NCBI GenBank assembly: GCA_944389935.1
Contig: CALXOE010000003.1
Span: 62,001-126,000 of the forward strand
Source of the DNA: an uncultured Victivallis sp.
GTDB taxonomy: Bacteria > Verrucomicrobiota > Lentisphaeria > Victivallales > Victivallaceae
DNA: 64,000 bases
Direction of reading: 5' to 3'
In this document: positions 18,160 through 26,813 of the stretch, piece after piece
Layout: every line of letters starts with the position of its first letter
Numbering within the stretch: position 1 is the first letter of the stretch
Notes under the pieces: model-generated
Told to the model about the DNA's origin: nothing
Seen by the model: the letters and a program-made list of their open reading frames with translations, nothing else
Databases searched by the model: none
Translations under genes and position numbers: made by a program

Positions 18160-19445
18160 ATTGCGTACTCCTGAAATTTGTGGCGGAGCGCCGGGCCGAT
18201 GGTGAACACCAGCTCGAGTTCGCCCGAGTCGTTGTAGTTTTCTTCATAGACGCGGCCGTTCGCGTGCGCGAGCGCGGCCAGATCGTACCGTTGCGGCGGC
18301 AGCTTGACCCGCATGAGTTGAAACTCCCCGGCGGCGATGGCGGTGAGCCGTTTTTTGAGCTCCCCGATTCCCTCTCCCGTGCGGGTCGAGAGATAGAGCG
18401 CGTCGGGAAACAAACCGCGAAGCCGGGCGAAGAGCACCCCCTCGGATTCCCGGTCTACCAGATCGATCTTGTTGAACACGACGATGATCTTCTTCTCTTC
18501 CGCGCCGAGTTCTTTCAGAACGGAGAGCGTGGTCTCCCACTGCGCGTCGAGCTGGGTGGAGGAGAGGTCGAGCACAAGCAGCAGAAAATCCGCGAGAACG
18601 GCCTCTTCGAGCGTGGATTTGAACGCTTCAACGAGGGAGTGCGGCAGCTTGCGCACGAATCCGACCGTGTCGGTCAGCAGCACCTCAAGACCGTTTTCGA
18701 GCGGGACGCGGCGCGTGGTCGGGTCGAGCGTCGCGAAGAGCTGATCCTTGACGAGGATCTCCGCTCCGGAAAGCGTCTGCAGCAGCGAGGATTTTCCGAC
18801 GTTCGTGTATCCGACGATCGCGCCGTGCGGAATCAGATTGCGTTCCCGCGACTTGCGCTGGGTTTCCCGCTGCTTGCGCACGACCTTGAGCTCCTCCTCG
18901 AGCTGGCGGATTCTGCGCCGCAGCAGTCGGCGGTCGGTCTCGATCTGCGCCTCGCCTTCTCCCCGGGTGGTCGCTCCGCCGCCGTGCTGCCGGGAAAGGT
19001 GAGTCCAGGCGCGGGTCAGGCGCGGGAGCGAATATTTCGTGCGGGCAAGCTCCACCTGAAGCACCGCCTCGCGGGTGGAGGCCCGTTCCGCGAAGATGTC
19101 GAGAATCACCTCCTCGCGGTCGATGACGCAGCTGTGCGTGAGCCGCTCCCAGTTGCGCTGCTGGGAGGGGGAGAGCGGCGTATCGAAGATCAGGCAGTCG
19201 GCCTCGCACTCCTGCATGAGCCGGGCGATCTCTTCGGCCTTGCCGCTGCCGATGTAATAGCGTGGGGAGGGATCGTGCAGATTCACGATCTCCGGCTCAA
19301 GCGGGATGATGTCGAGATTGCGGACGAGATCGGCAAGTTCGTCGAGATGCTCGTTCACCTCGGTTTCGCTCTGGTCCGGGAAACGGAATCCGACCAGCAG
19401 CGCGCGTTCGACTTTTTTGCGGGAATCTTCAGAGATATCGATCAT
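18156..19445 (-). CDS. hflX: Ribosome-splitting GTPase HflX
   Basis: HflX binds stalled 70S/50S ribosomes and rescues or splits them under stress. The 429-residue protein has the N-terminal HflX domain (YYIGSGKAEEIA, FDTPLSPSQQRNWE), the helical SRQHGGGATTRGEGE linker and a G domain with GYTNVGKSSLL (about residue 210), DTVGFVRKLPHSL and NKIDLVD. The coding start is an ATG 159 bases from the divergent tRNA-Leu gene. The stop overlaps the ATG of the coiled-coil protein gene by four bases. Confidence 0.96.
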   Translation of the reverse strand: MIDISEDSRKKVERALLVGFRFPDQSETEVNEHLDELADLVRNLDIIPLEPEIVNLHDPSPRYYIGSGKAEEIARLMQECEADCLIFDTPLSPSQQRNWERLTHSCVIDREEVILDIFAERASTREAVLQVELARTKYSLPRLTRAWTHLSRQHGGGATTRGEGEAQIETDRRLLRRRIRQLEEELKVVRKQRETQRKSRERNLIPHGAIVGYTNVGKSSLLQTLSGAEILVKDQLFATLDPTTRRVPLENGLEVLLTDTVGFVRKLPHSLVEAFKSTLEEAVLADFLLLVLDLSSTQLDAQWETTLSVLKELGAEEKKIIVVFNKIDLVDRESEGVLFARLRGLFPDALYLSTRTGEGIGELKKRLTAIAAGEFQLMRVKLPPQRYDLAALAHANGRVYEENYNDSGELELVFTIGPALRHKFQEYAI

Positions 19446-19558
19446 AAACGAACAGTTTTTCCTTGCATGAACATTGCTTCATCTCATAATAATACACCGT
19501 TCCCCGTGTTTTTCCAGAACGAAGCGGGAAAAACTTGCGAAAAAGCTGCGCGGGACGT

Positions 19559-19587
19559 TTGCGGAAAAGCAGATCCCGGGATATAGT
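19559..19587 (+). promoter_or_regulatory. Sigma70-type promoter for tRNA-Leu
   Basis: TTGCGG at 19559-19564 and TATAGT at 19582-19587 are separated by exactly 17 bases. The predicted transcription start falls about 10 bases before the mature tRNA 5' end at 19605. Support is by pattern only. Confidence 0.55.
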
Positions 19588-19604
19588 ATCGGAGTTGTCC
19601 TCGA

Positions 19605-19688
19605 GCGCGAGTGGCGGAATGGCAGACGCCCCGGATTTAGGTTCCGGTGCCGCAAGGCGTGGGGGTTCAAGTCCCCCCTCGCGCACCA
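19605..19688 (+). tRNA. tRNA-Leu (anticodon UAG)
   Basis: A class II tRNA with an encoded CCA end. The acceptor stem GCGCGAG (19605-19611) pairs with CTCGCGC (19678-19684). The anticodon stem CCGGA/TCCGG closes the loop TTTAGGT with anticodon TAG. The variable arm TGCCGCAAGGCGT is long, as in tRNA-Leu. The T arm GGGGG-TTCAAGT-CCCCC is perfect. The discriminator base is A, as expected for leucine. The tRNA reads CUA and, by wobble, other CUN codons. It lies between the divergent hflX gene and the glycan-use genes. Confidence 0.95.
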
Positions 19689-19746
19689 GATCCGCTCCAG
19701 CCGGAAGACGGACGGATACAATCGCAGAAGAAAAGAGAGTGAATCC

Positions 19747-21309
19747 ATGTATTTCAACGACGCCGTCCGCTGGGCAGAGGAGGCGGAGGCTCTGCGGCCG
19801 GAACTTGTTCATCGCCGGGTGTTTCCGGTTCGTCTGGTTCGGCCCGTCCCCGACCCGGCCGCCTGGCAGGGGTGGCGGGCCGTTCCGGCCGGTGAGTTGC
19901 GGGAGGTCCTGCACGTCGGGCAGCCGCGCTCCTGGTGCTGCACGTTCGACATGGGGGAGTACTGCGTCGGTTATATCGAATTGACGTTCCGTTTCCGGGG
20001 ACGGATCGACGCGCCGTTCCGATTCCGCGTGAAGTGTGCGGAGTCTCCGTATGAGCTGGCGGCGGATTTCGACGCCTGCCGCGTATCGCTGGGCCGGGGC
20101 TGGCTGCAGGAGGAGACTTTTGTTTTCGACGCTCCGCCGCCGGTGATCCGGCTGCCCCGCCGTTATGCGTTCCGATACCTCGAGCTGGCGGTGGAATCCA
20201 ACTCTCCCGGATATGTGGTGACCCCGGAGAGCGTCTGCTGTGATGCGGTCAATTCGGCTGCTGACTTCAGGACGCTGCCCCCGCTGAGCGCGGAATACGA
20301 CGAGCTCGACCGCGCCGTCGACCGGATCGGGAGCGTCACGCTGGCCGCCTGCATGCAGGAGTGTTACGAGGACGGACCGAAACGCGACCGCCGTCTCTGG
20401 CTCGGGGATCTCCGCATTCAGGCGCTTGCCGATTATGACCGTTTCCGCAACCTCGATCTGGTCCGGCGCTGTCTGCTGCTGTTCGCCGCCGCGGCGGACG
20501 ACGAGGGGCGGGTGCCGGGGTGTGTCTATCCCGGAGAGGGACTCCCGGAGGCGGGAAATTTTGTTTTTGATTACGGCGTGCTGTTCGGAGACGTTCTGCT
20601 CGATTTTCTGCGCGCGGGCGGCGATGCCGCCGTGGTGCGCGGACTTCTGCCGGTTGCGGAACGGCAGTGCGAACTCTCCCTGCGGGAATTTGAGCGCGGT
20701 CGGTTCGTCGACCGCGGCTGCCACTGGCTGTTCATCGACTGGCAGGAGGGACTCGAGAAAGAGTGCGCCGTGCAGGGGGTGGTGATCGAAGCGCTGCAAC
20801 GCTTCTGCAGGCTGGCCTGCGAACTCGATTGCGGCGACCGGGCCGCACGGTATCTTCCCGTCATCGAGCAGCTGCGCGGGGCCGCCCGCGAGAGCTGGTA
20901 CGATCCGGAGGCGGGGTTGTTCCGGGGAGGGGGCAAATCCGGACAGTTCTCCTGGGCATCGCAGATCTGGATGGCGATGGCCGGGGTACTGCCGCCGTCC
21001 GATACGGCTGCGCTGCTGCGGAGGACGCTTGCGGCCGGGAATATCGTCAGACCGGGCACTCCTTTTCTCTACAATCAGATGGTGCTCGCGCTGGAGCGGG
21101 CCGGACTGCGTCGCGAAGCGCATGCGCTGACGCGGGAATACTGGGGAAAAATGGCTGCGCTTGGTGCAGACGCATTCTGGGAGGTGTTTCTCCCGGAAGA
21201 GCCGCTGCGCTCACCTTACGGAGATCCGGCGATGAACAGTCACTGTCACGCCTGGAGCACGCCGGTTTACCATTTCCGGAGGGAATCATCGCGAAACGGG
21301 TTGGTTTGA
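19747..21309 (+). CDS. GH78-like six-hairpin glycosidase (alpha-L-rhamnosidase-like)
   Basis: A 520-residue protein with an N-terminal beta domain (about 1-180) and an (alpha/alpha)6 barrel. The barrel opens with QECYEDGPKRDRRLWLGD (about 203-220), which matches the acid-bearing DxxxRDERxxWxGD motif of GH78 alpha-L-rhamnosidases. It later has NSHCHAWS near 497, also typical of GH78. The usual extra N-terminal beta-sandwich domains are missing and no signal peptide is seen, so it is a short, cytoplasmic family member. The ATG at 19747 follows a purine-rich ribosome site (gaaaagagag). It opens a block of carbohydrate enzymes. The substrate need not be rhamnose. Confidence 0.75.
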   Translation: MYFNDAVRWAEEAEALRPELVHRRVFPVRLVRPVPDPAAWQGWRAVPAGELREVLHVGQPRSWCCTFDMGEYCVGYIELTFRFRGRIDAPFRFRVKCAESPYELAADFDACRVSLGRGWLQEETFVFDAPPPVIRLPRRYAFRYLELAVESNSPGYVVTPESVCCDAVNSAADFRTLPPLSAEYDELDRAVDRIGSVTLAACMQECYEDGPKRDRRLWLGDLRIQALADYDRFRNLDLVRRCLLLFAAAADDEGRVPGCVYPGEGLPEAGNFVFDYGVLFGDVLLDFLRAGGDAAVVRGLLPVAERQCELSLREFERGRFVDRGCHWLFIDWQEGLEKECAVQGVVIEALQRFCRLACELDCGDRAARYLPVIEQLRGAARESWYDPEAGLFRGGGKSGQFSWASQIWMAMAGVLPPSDTAALLRRTLAAGNIVRPGTPFLYNQMVLALERAGLRREAHALTREYWGKMAALGADAFWEVFLPEEPLRSPYGDPAMNSHCHAWSTPVYHFRRESSRNGLV

Positions 21310-21385
21310 ATGGAGCCGGAATCCGGCGGTGCGGCCCGGCCGTTCCTCTCCGGAGTCCCGGATGTTCGTTGAAGTCATGAAATCA

Positions 21386-21395
21386 GGGGGGGGGG
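21386..21395 (+). repeat. Ten-base G homopolymer in the ribosome-binding region of the lyase gene
   Basis: Ten consecutive G bases end nine bases before the ATG at 21405, so the tract itself acts as the Shine-Dalgarno-like sequence. Such tracts are prone to slip during replication. Confidence 0.6.
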
Positions 21396-21404
21396 AGTGT
21401 CGCA

Positions 21405-23288
21405 ATGTGGACGGAAATCATGTCCGAGCAGGAACTTACGGAGCTGTTTCGGAAGAGAAGCTTCAAAAGCCGGTTTCCGCAGGCCGCCGATCGCGCAGTC
21501 TGGGAGGCGGGGGAGAGCGCGTTCCGGAAGAAGCGCTTTGCGCTGTACGTGGAAAACGCGCAGAAGTGGCAGGAGAAGAGTTATTCCGAAATCTATCCTC
21601 CGTTGACGGCGCGGGATTTCTTCGCATTCATGCGCACGGGGAACCGGAGTGTTTTTGAGTCGTTTTACTTCGGGCGGCGGACGCACCTGACGCTGTTCTG
21701 CATGGCAGAGGCGGTGGAGTACCGGAAACGTTTTCTGCCGGAGGTGGTCGAGGGGATCTGGCAGCTTTTGAGCGAGCCGGTCTGGTATCTTCCGGCGCAC
21801 GGGCACTATCATGAGGGCGATCCGATGCCGCGGTTCGATCAGCCGCGGACCGATCTCTTCTGCGCGGAAACCGGTTCGACCCTGGCGTGCGTCGTCCAGC
21901 TGCTGGAAAAGGAGCTGCGGGAGCTCTCTCCGGAGCTGCTGAACTGGGTCCGGGCGTATTGCATCGAGCGCGTGATCGCGCCGCTGGAGGATGAGACCAT
22001 CCTGCCGCAGTGGTGGCTGGACGGCCACAACAACTGGAGTCCCTGGTGCGCCTCGAATGTCGCGATGACGGCGTTCACGTTCCTGCGGGATCAGCCGGAA
22101 CGGCTCGCGCGGCTGACACTGAAACTGATCGGCGTCTGCGAGCGGTTCTATGACCGCTACGCGCCGGACGGCGGGTGCGATGAAGGACCCGGATATTTCA
22201 TGGTCGCGGGAATCCGGCTCATGATCTTTCTGGATCTGCTCAATGCGTATACGGACAATGCCTTTGCGGCGCTCTACCGCGAGGAGAAATTCCGGAACAT
22301 CGGGGATTACATCGCGAAAGTTCACCTCGTCGGACCGTGGTTCGCGAGTATGGCCGATTCCCCCGCGAAATTCGACCGGATGGAAGCGGGATTGCTGAAC
22401 CGTTACGCGGAGCTCTCGGGCAGCCGACGGCTGAAGTCATTCGCGGTCGAGGCGGCGTATGGATTCGCCCCCGCTTCCGTGACGGAGGTTGCGGATGGTA
22501 CGGCAGGAACGGGCGAGTTCCCGCATCTTGTATTGTTCAATGAGCTTGCGCAGACGTTCTGGTTTCCTGCCGATCTCACGCGCGGAAACCGGGCCTGCGA
22601 ACGGCAGACGATTCTGCCGGATCTCGAATTCTTCCTGTTCCGCCAGAATCCCGCCGACGACTGGAGCGGCACGATCCTGTGCATGAAAGGAGGGCATAAC
22701 GACGAGAGCCACAATCACAACGACATCGGGCAGTTCGAGGTGTTTTACGACGGAACGCCGGTCGTCATCGACTGCGGCTCTACGGAGTATACGAAGTTCA
22801 CCTTTTCTTCCCGGAGATACGAGAACCGCTTCCTGAACTCCTCCGGACATGATGTTCCGTCGTTCAACGGGATTCTGCAGTCGCCGGGGGCGGAGTTCCG
22901 GGCGTCGGGGATGACGATTTCCGACGCGGTTTCGATCGACATCGCGGGGGCGTATCCGCGGGCGTGCGGCGTCGAATCCTGTGTGCGGCGTGCGTCGCTC
23001 TCGGACGATGGCACAGCCGTGATCGAAGATTCCGTCCAGGGAACCGGAGAGATTGCCGTCGCGATTCCGCTCTACTGCGCGGTGAAGCCGGAAGAGGAGG
23101 ACGGCGCAATCCGGATCGGGAAGATGCAGCTCCGTGTCTCCGGCATCTCCGTTGTGCGGATTGAAGAGATCCCGCTGCACGATACGCGCATGGAGAGTTC
23201 ATGGGGCAGGACGCTCTGGTGTATCCATCTCGGGACGCAGGTCTGCGGATCGGGGCGTTGGAGTATGACGTTTTCTCCGATACAATAA
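21405..23288 (+). CDS. Heparinase II/III-family polysaccharide lyase-like protein
   Basis: A 627-residue protein with the two-part layout of heparinase II/III proteins (PL12/PL15/PL21-like). An (alpha/alpha) toroid covers about residues 1-370 and a C-terminal beta-sandwich follows. It carries the family block CMKGGHNDESHNHNDIGQF near 427-445, with DGTPVVIDCGSTEY after it, and GHNNWSPWC near 208 in the toroid. Such enzymes cleave uronic-acid glycans such as heparin or alginate. No signal peptide is seen, so it may act on imported oligosaccharides. ATG 21420 (MSEQEL) is an alternative start. It lies 31 bases before the GH38 gene and is probably in the same transcript. Confidence 0.8.
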   Translation: MWTEIMSEQELTELFRKRSFKSRFPQAADRAVWEAGESAFRKKRFALYVENAQKWQEKSYSEIYPPLTARDFFAFMRTGNRSVFESFYFGRRTHLTLFCMAEAVEYRKRFLPEVVEGIWQLLSEPVWYLPAHGHYHEGDPMPRFDQPRTDLFCAETGSTLACVVQLLEKELRELSPELLNWVRAYCIERVIAPLEDETILPQWWLDGHNNWSPWCASNVAMTAFTFLRDQPERLARLTLKLIGVCERFYDRYAPDGGCDEGPGYFMVAGIRLMIFLDLLNAYTDNAFAALYREEKFRNIGDYIAKVHLVGPWFASMADSPAKFDRMEAGLLNRYAELSGSRRLKSFAVEAAYGFAPASVTEVADGTAGTGEFPHLVLFNELAQTFWFPADLTRGNRACERQTILPDLEFFLFRQNPADDWSGTILCMKGGHNDESHNHNDIGQFEVFYDGTPVVIDCGSTEYTKFTFSSRRYENRFLNSSGHDVPSFNGILQSPGAEFRASGMTISDAVSIDIAGAYPRACGVESCVRRASLSDDGTAVIEDSVQGTGEIAVAIPLYCAVKPEEEDGAIRIGKMQLRVSGISVVRIEEIPLHDTRMESSWGRTLWCIHLGTQVCGSGRWSMTFSPIQ

Positions 23289-23319
23289 CGATTTGCATTC
23301 AGAAAGGCAGTTTTTTGCA

Positions 23320-25491
23320 ATGAAAGTACATCTGATTTTGAATTCACATCTCGATCCGGTCTGGCTCTGGCGCCGGTCGCAGGGGATGGATGAGGTCATC
23401 GGTACGGCCCGGACCGCGTGCGATCTGCTCGATCGTTATCCCGAGATCGTAATCACGCGCGGGGAAATGTGGTTTTACGAGGTGGTCGAACAGCTTGATC
23501 CGGCGTTGTTCGAGCGCATTCGCGCGTATGTGAAGAGCGGGCGCTGGCAGGTGGTCGGCGGCTGGTACGTGCAGCCGGACTGCAACCTGACCGGAGCGCA
23601 TATTTTCGAGAAGCACGGCGAATTCGGGCGGCGTTATTTCGAGGAGAAGTTCGGCATGCGGGTGAAGACCGCGTATCACGTCGACAGCTTCGGCCACGCG
23701 GCGACGCTGCCGGACTTCCTGACGCAGAGCGGGTTTGAGAATTATGTCATGATGCGTCCCGGCGAACACGAGATGCACCTGCCTGGAAACACGTTCCTGT
23801 GGGAGTCCCCCTCGGGCAGCCGGATCCGGACGTTCCGGATCTCGCGCAGCTACTGCACGACCGGGCGCGATACGGAGACGAATCTGCGTGCGAACCTCGA
23901 TGCGGCGCTGGCGGATGCGAATCCCGCCATCGGTCACGTCATGTGTTTTGTCGGGGTCGGGAACCACGGCGGCGGCCCGGCGAAGCGGGAGATCGAATGG
24001 CTGAACGCCCACCTGCATTACCGGGATGACGTGGAACTCATTTACAGTTCGCCGGACCGTTATTTTGAAGCGGTTGCGGCTTCCGGCGCGGAGCTGCCGG
24101 TCGTTCGCACGGAACTTCAGCACCACGCGATCGGCTGCTACACGGCCGTGAGCCGGATCAAGCGGGAGGTCCGCCGGACCGAACAGCTTCTGCATCAGGC
24201 GGAACAGCTGCGCGCCCGGAGGCCCGGACTGTTCGACGCGGAGGCGGAGCGTAAACTCGAGCCTGCGTGGAAGCGGCTGCTGTTTGCGACGTTCCACGAC
24301 GTTCTGCCGGGCAGTTCGATCCGTTCAGCCTACGAGGAGATCTTTCAGGATCTCGGCTATGCGCGTTCGGTGGCGCAGCAGCAGATCGAACTGGCAATCC
24401 GGCGGGAGAACGCACGGCTCGAGCCGTGCGAGGTGCAGCGGCTGATCTTCGACAATCCCTCCGAGACGGAATTCGAAGGGCTCGTTGAGTTCGAGCCGTG
24501 GCTCGGCTATCTCTGGACGGAGCCGGAACAGCCGCGGGTTCGCCTGACCGGAGAGGACGGGACGCCCGTGTTGTGTCAGGAGGTGACTGCTGAAGCCGCG
24601 TTCGAGATCGCGCGCTACGCCGCCCGGCTGCGGATTCCGGGGGGAGGGCGGAAGATTCTGCTCATTCACACGGACGGCGCACCGTCTGCGGCGGAGGAGG
24701 GTCATGTCCGGGTTTCACCGGAACGCCTGGAGAATGGGAGTCTCGTCGCAAAATTCGGCAGGGAGGGAGTGGTTTCCCTGTCGAACGGGGTCCGGGAATT
24801 CCTCGGCGCGCCGCTGCGCGCGGTCGTGATCGACGACCCGAGCGACACCTGGTCACACAATATGAAAGGTTACGGGACGACCATAGCGGAACCCTTTGAA
24901 TCCGAATCGAATGCGCCCTGTGTATGCGGACGTTCCGGGTCGCTTTCGGGTGAGGTGTGGTTTACGCAGCGGGTTTCCTGCGGCCAGCTCCGGTGGCGGG
25001 TTCGGATGAACGACGGGGAGCCGGGAATCGAACTCAGGCTGCGACTGGCGTGGAACGGCTGCCGGAAACTTGTGAAGCTGCTGATCGATCCCGGATTCAC
25101 TCCCGCTTCCCGTCTCGACGGAGCGCCGGGGGGAGTCGTCGCGCGCGAGTGCAACGGCGAGGAGTATCCGGTGACCGATTTCGTTTCGGTCGTTGCTCCG
25201 GACGGCCGCCGGTTTGCCGTTGTGAGTCCGGATGTGACGGGGGCGGATGTTCAGCCGGACGGAGTGATCCGCCTCACGCTGCTGCGGTCGCCGGTGTATG
25301 CGCACCACGATCCGTTCCCGCTCCCGGCGGAGAACGACTATCCGGTCACCGATCAGGGCGAACACGAGTACCGGATTCTGCTGTTGCCGGAAGCGGCGGG
25401 CGTCGAAGAGATCCGGCGCGGGAGTTTCCGTCTGAGTGATCCGCTCTGGTTCAGCGAGTGTACGCGCGGGTGCGGATTCGACCTGCACTGA
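23320..25491 (+). CDS. GH38-like alpha-mannosidase
   Basis: A 723-residue retaining glycosidase of the GH38 type. The zinc ligands of the HLD motif are in NSHLDPVW (residues 10-12), the likely nucleophile is the Asp in YHVDSFGHA (about residue 121), and a further His ligand lies in TFHDVLPGSS (about 327). The rest is a beta-rich C-terminal region. The chosen ATG has AAGG twelve bases upstream and starts straight into the catalytic domain. A TTG at 23293 would add nine residues. No signal peptide is seen, so the enzyme is likely cytoplasmic. Together with the lyase and the GH78-like enzyme it suggests breakdown of a mixed glycan. Mannose specificity is from family knowledge only. Confidence 0.85.
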   Translation: MKVHLILNSHLDPVWLWRRSQGMDEVIGTARTACDLLDRYPEIVITRGEMWFYEVVEQLDPALFERIRAYVKSGRWQVVGGWYVQPDCNLTGAHIFEKHGEFGRRYFEEKFGMRVKTAYHVDSFGHAATLPDFLTQSGFENYVMMRPGEHEMHLPGNTFLWESPSGSRIRTFRISRSYCTTGRDTETNLRANLDAALADANPAIGHVMCFVGVGNHGGGPAKREIEWLNAHLHYRDDVELIYSSPDRYFEAVAASGAELPVVRTELQHHAIGCYTAVSRIKREVRRTEQLLHQAEQLRARRPGLFDAEAERKLEPAWKRLLFATFHDVLPGSSIRSAYEEIFQDLGYARSVAQQQIELAIRRENARLEPCEVQRLIFDNPSETEFEGLVEFEPWLGYLWTEPEQPRVRLTGEDGTPVLCQEVTAEAAFEIARYAARLRIPGGGRKILLIHTDGAPSAAEEGHVRVSPERLENGSLVAKFGREGVVSLSNGVREFLGAPLRAVVIDDPSDTWSHNMKGYGTTIAEPFESESNAPCVCGRSGSLSGEVWFTQRVSCGQLRWRVRMNDGEPGIELRLRLAWNGCRKLVKLLIDPGFTPASRLDGAPGGVVARECNGEEYPVTDFVSVVAPDGRRFAVVSPDVTGADVQPDGVIRLTLLRSPVYAHHDPFPLPAENDYPVTDQGEHEYRILLLPEAAGVEEIRRGSFRLSDPLWFSECTRGCGFDLH

Positions 25492-25533
25492 TCCGGATAC
25501 GGCAAAACTCTCCGCCCGGGGAAGCGTTCTTGT

Positions 25534-25564
25534 CATGTTGCGCAAATTTCGTTTGCACAGCATG
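25534..25564. promoter_or_regulatory. Imperfect dyad, possible operator, after the GH38 gene
   Basis: Outer CATG/CATG ends flank TGCGCAAA and TTTGCACA arms (seven of eight positions pair) around a five-base centre. The size and symmetry resemble a LacI/GntR-type operator. No promoter is seen next to it, so its role is open. Confidence 0.3.
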
Positions 25565-25614
25565 TTAGAACTTCTTTGACGCGATGAGTCTCGATGCGTT
25601 TCATGCGCATTTTT

Positions 25615-25670
25615 CCCGGGGGGGGAGGAATTCGTCGGAACTCCCGAACGACGAATGCGTCCCCCCCGGG
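25615..25670. repeat. Long GC-rich inverted repeat
   Basis: A ten-base arm CCCGGGGGGG (25615-25624) pairs with CCCCCCCGGG (25661-25670). An internal stem ATTCGTCG/CGACGAAT continues it around an eleven-base loop. It lies between the convergent GH38 and esterase genes, where a terminator would be expected, but neither strand has a T-run after the stem. Confidence 0.6.
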
Positions 25671-25707
25671 CGCAATGGAAACCGGGACTCCTCCCTTATG
25701 ATCGAGG

Positions 25708-26577
25708 CTATTCCACCGCGTTCTGTTTCTTCAGAAACTCCACGAGGATCGGCATCCCCGGGTAGACCATGCCGTGGCCGTAGCCCTGGAGTTCGTAGAG
25801 CGTCACGGTGTGCCCGTTCAGCTTGAGCATCCGCATGAGGTAGGCGTTCTCCTCATAACGGCCCGCCATCTCCTTTTCGCGGTCGCCCGTGATGAGCAGA
25901 ATCGGCGGCAGATCGGGAGTCGTGACGTGATAGAGCGGGGCCAGCTCGTCGACGACCGGTTGCGTCAATCCGATTCCATGCGCGGCCCGCTCCGTGAAGT
26001 GCGTGATCGTGTGCCCGCTGAACGGAATCAACCCTGCGAGATCGGAGGGTTTCATTCCATACGGGGCCAGATACTTCGGATCCATGCCGACCATCAGCGC
26101 GAGGTATCCCCCGGCGGAGTGTCCGGTCAGGTAGATCTTTTTCGGGTCTCCGCCGTATGCGGCGATGTTGCGGAATACCCAGCCGACGGCTGCTGCTGCG
26201 TCTTCGATGCAGTCCGCGACGCGGACGTTCCGGTTCGGCGCGTCTTTCGGCGCATCCGCCTGCGGAGCGAGCCGGTAATTCACGCCGACCACCGCTGCGC
26301 CGCGCCGCTTGAGCATCTCCGGAATGCTCTTCTTCCCGCTGGTCAGGCCGCCGCCGTGAAACCAGATCACAGTCGCGAATCCCGGTTTTCCCTCCGGATA
26401 ATAGAGATCGAGCCGACAACGCTCCTGCCGGTACGCATCGCCGGAAGAGCCCGGTTCGAGATACGATATCTCATTCTTCTGCTGATAGTTCCACGATTTC
26501 TTCTCTGTTTCCGCCGCCGTCAGCAGCAGAGCTCCAGTCAAGACCGCCACCGCCGCAAGAAATCCTTTTCCTGACAT
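25708..26577 (-). CDS. Exported alpha/beta-hydrolase esterase
   Basis: A 289-residue secreted esterase of the HSL-like/carboxylesterase alpha/beta-hydrolase group. It has a signal peptide (about residues 1-22). The oxyanion motif HGGG is at 74-77 and the nucleophile elbow is GHSAGG with Ser 154. A probable acid is in LLITGDREKE (about 228) and the catalytic His is in GYGHGM (about 268). It probably removes ester groups, for example acetyl, from glycans in the periplasm before the cytoplasmic glycosidases act. That link is from its position beside the glycan enzymes. It is divergent from the MurQ-like gene, with a palindrome in between. Confidence 0.85.
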   Translation of the reverse strand: MSGKGFLAAVAVLTGALLLTAAETEKKSWNYQQKNEISYLEPGSSGDAYRQERCRLDLYYPEGKPGFATVIWFHGGGLTSGKKSIPEMLKRRGAAVVGVNYRLAPQADAPKDAPNRNVRVADCIEDAAAAVGWVFRNIAAYGGDPKKIYLTGHSAGGYLALMVGMDPKYLAPYGMKPSDLAGLIPFSGHTITHFTERAAHGIGLTQPVVDELAPLYHVTTPDLPPILLITGDREKEMAGRYEENAYLMRMLKLNGHTVTLYELQGYGHGMVYPGMPILVEFLKKQNAVE

Positions 26578-26622
26578 CGCACCTCTCCCGGTTGGTTGTT
26601 GCCGGATCGAATTCCGGTATTT

Positions 26623-26656
26623 TGTATACTGTATACAGAAGTTGTGAAAAAGTCAA
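26623..26656 (-). promoter_or_regulatory. Promoter/operator of the esterase gene
   Basis: A perfect palindrome, TGTATAC-T-GTATACA (26623-26637), overlaps the -10 area of a minus-strand promoter with TTGACT at 26651-26656 and TATACA at 26630-26635 (spacer 15). A regulator bound here would block the esterase promoter. No second copy of the palindrome was found in the window. Confidence 0.45.
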
Positions 26657-26745
26657 ATGGAATCACGTTTGCCCGGAATATTTTTCCGCTGCGGGGGAGG
26701 GCGGTGGATCGAGCCGGGGAATGACGGTTTCCGGAGCGGAAGCGC

Positions 26746-26773
26746 TTGCGTTCCGTCAGGATGGTGATATATT
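26746..26773 (+). promoter_or_regulatory. Promoter of the MurQ/GKRP-like gene
   Basis: TTGCGT (26746-26751) and TATATT (26768-26773) are 16 bases apart. The expected start site leaves a leader of about 30 bases before the ATG at 26814. Confidence 0.5.
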
Positions 26774-26813
26774 CCATAAAAAACAGGAATGCAACTCAAT
26801 CGTGAGGGACGAA

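Noticed and set aside
18180..19586. 468-residue plus-strand frame opposite hflX
   Set aside because: Mirror of hflX codons. hflX has all GTPase motifs.
19474..19746. N-terminal extension of the GH78-like protein through the tRNA
   Set aside because: The frame crosses tRNA-Leu (19605-19688). The ATG at 19747 has its own ribosome site.
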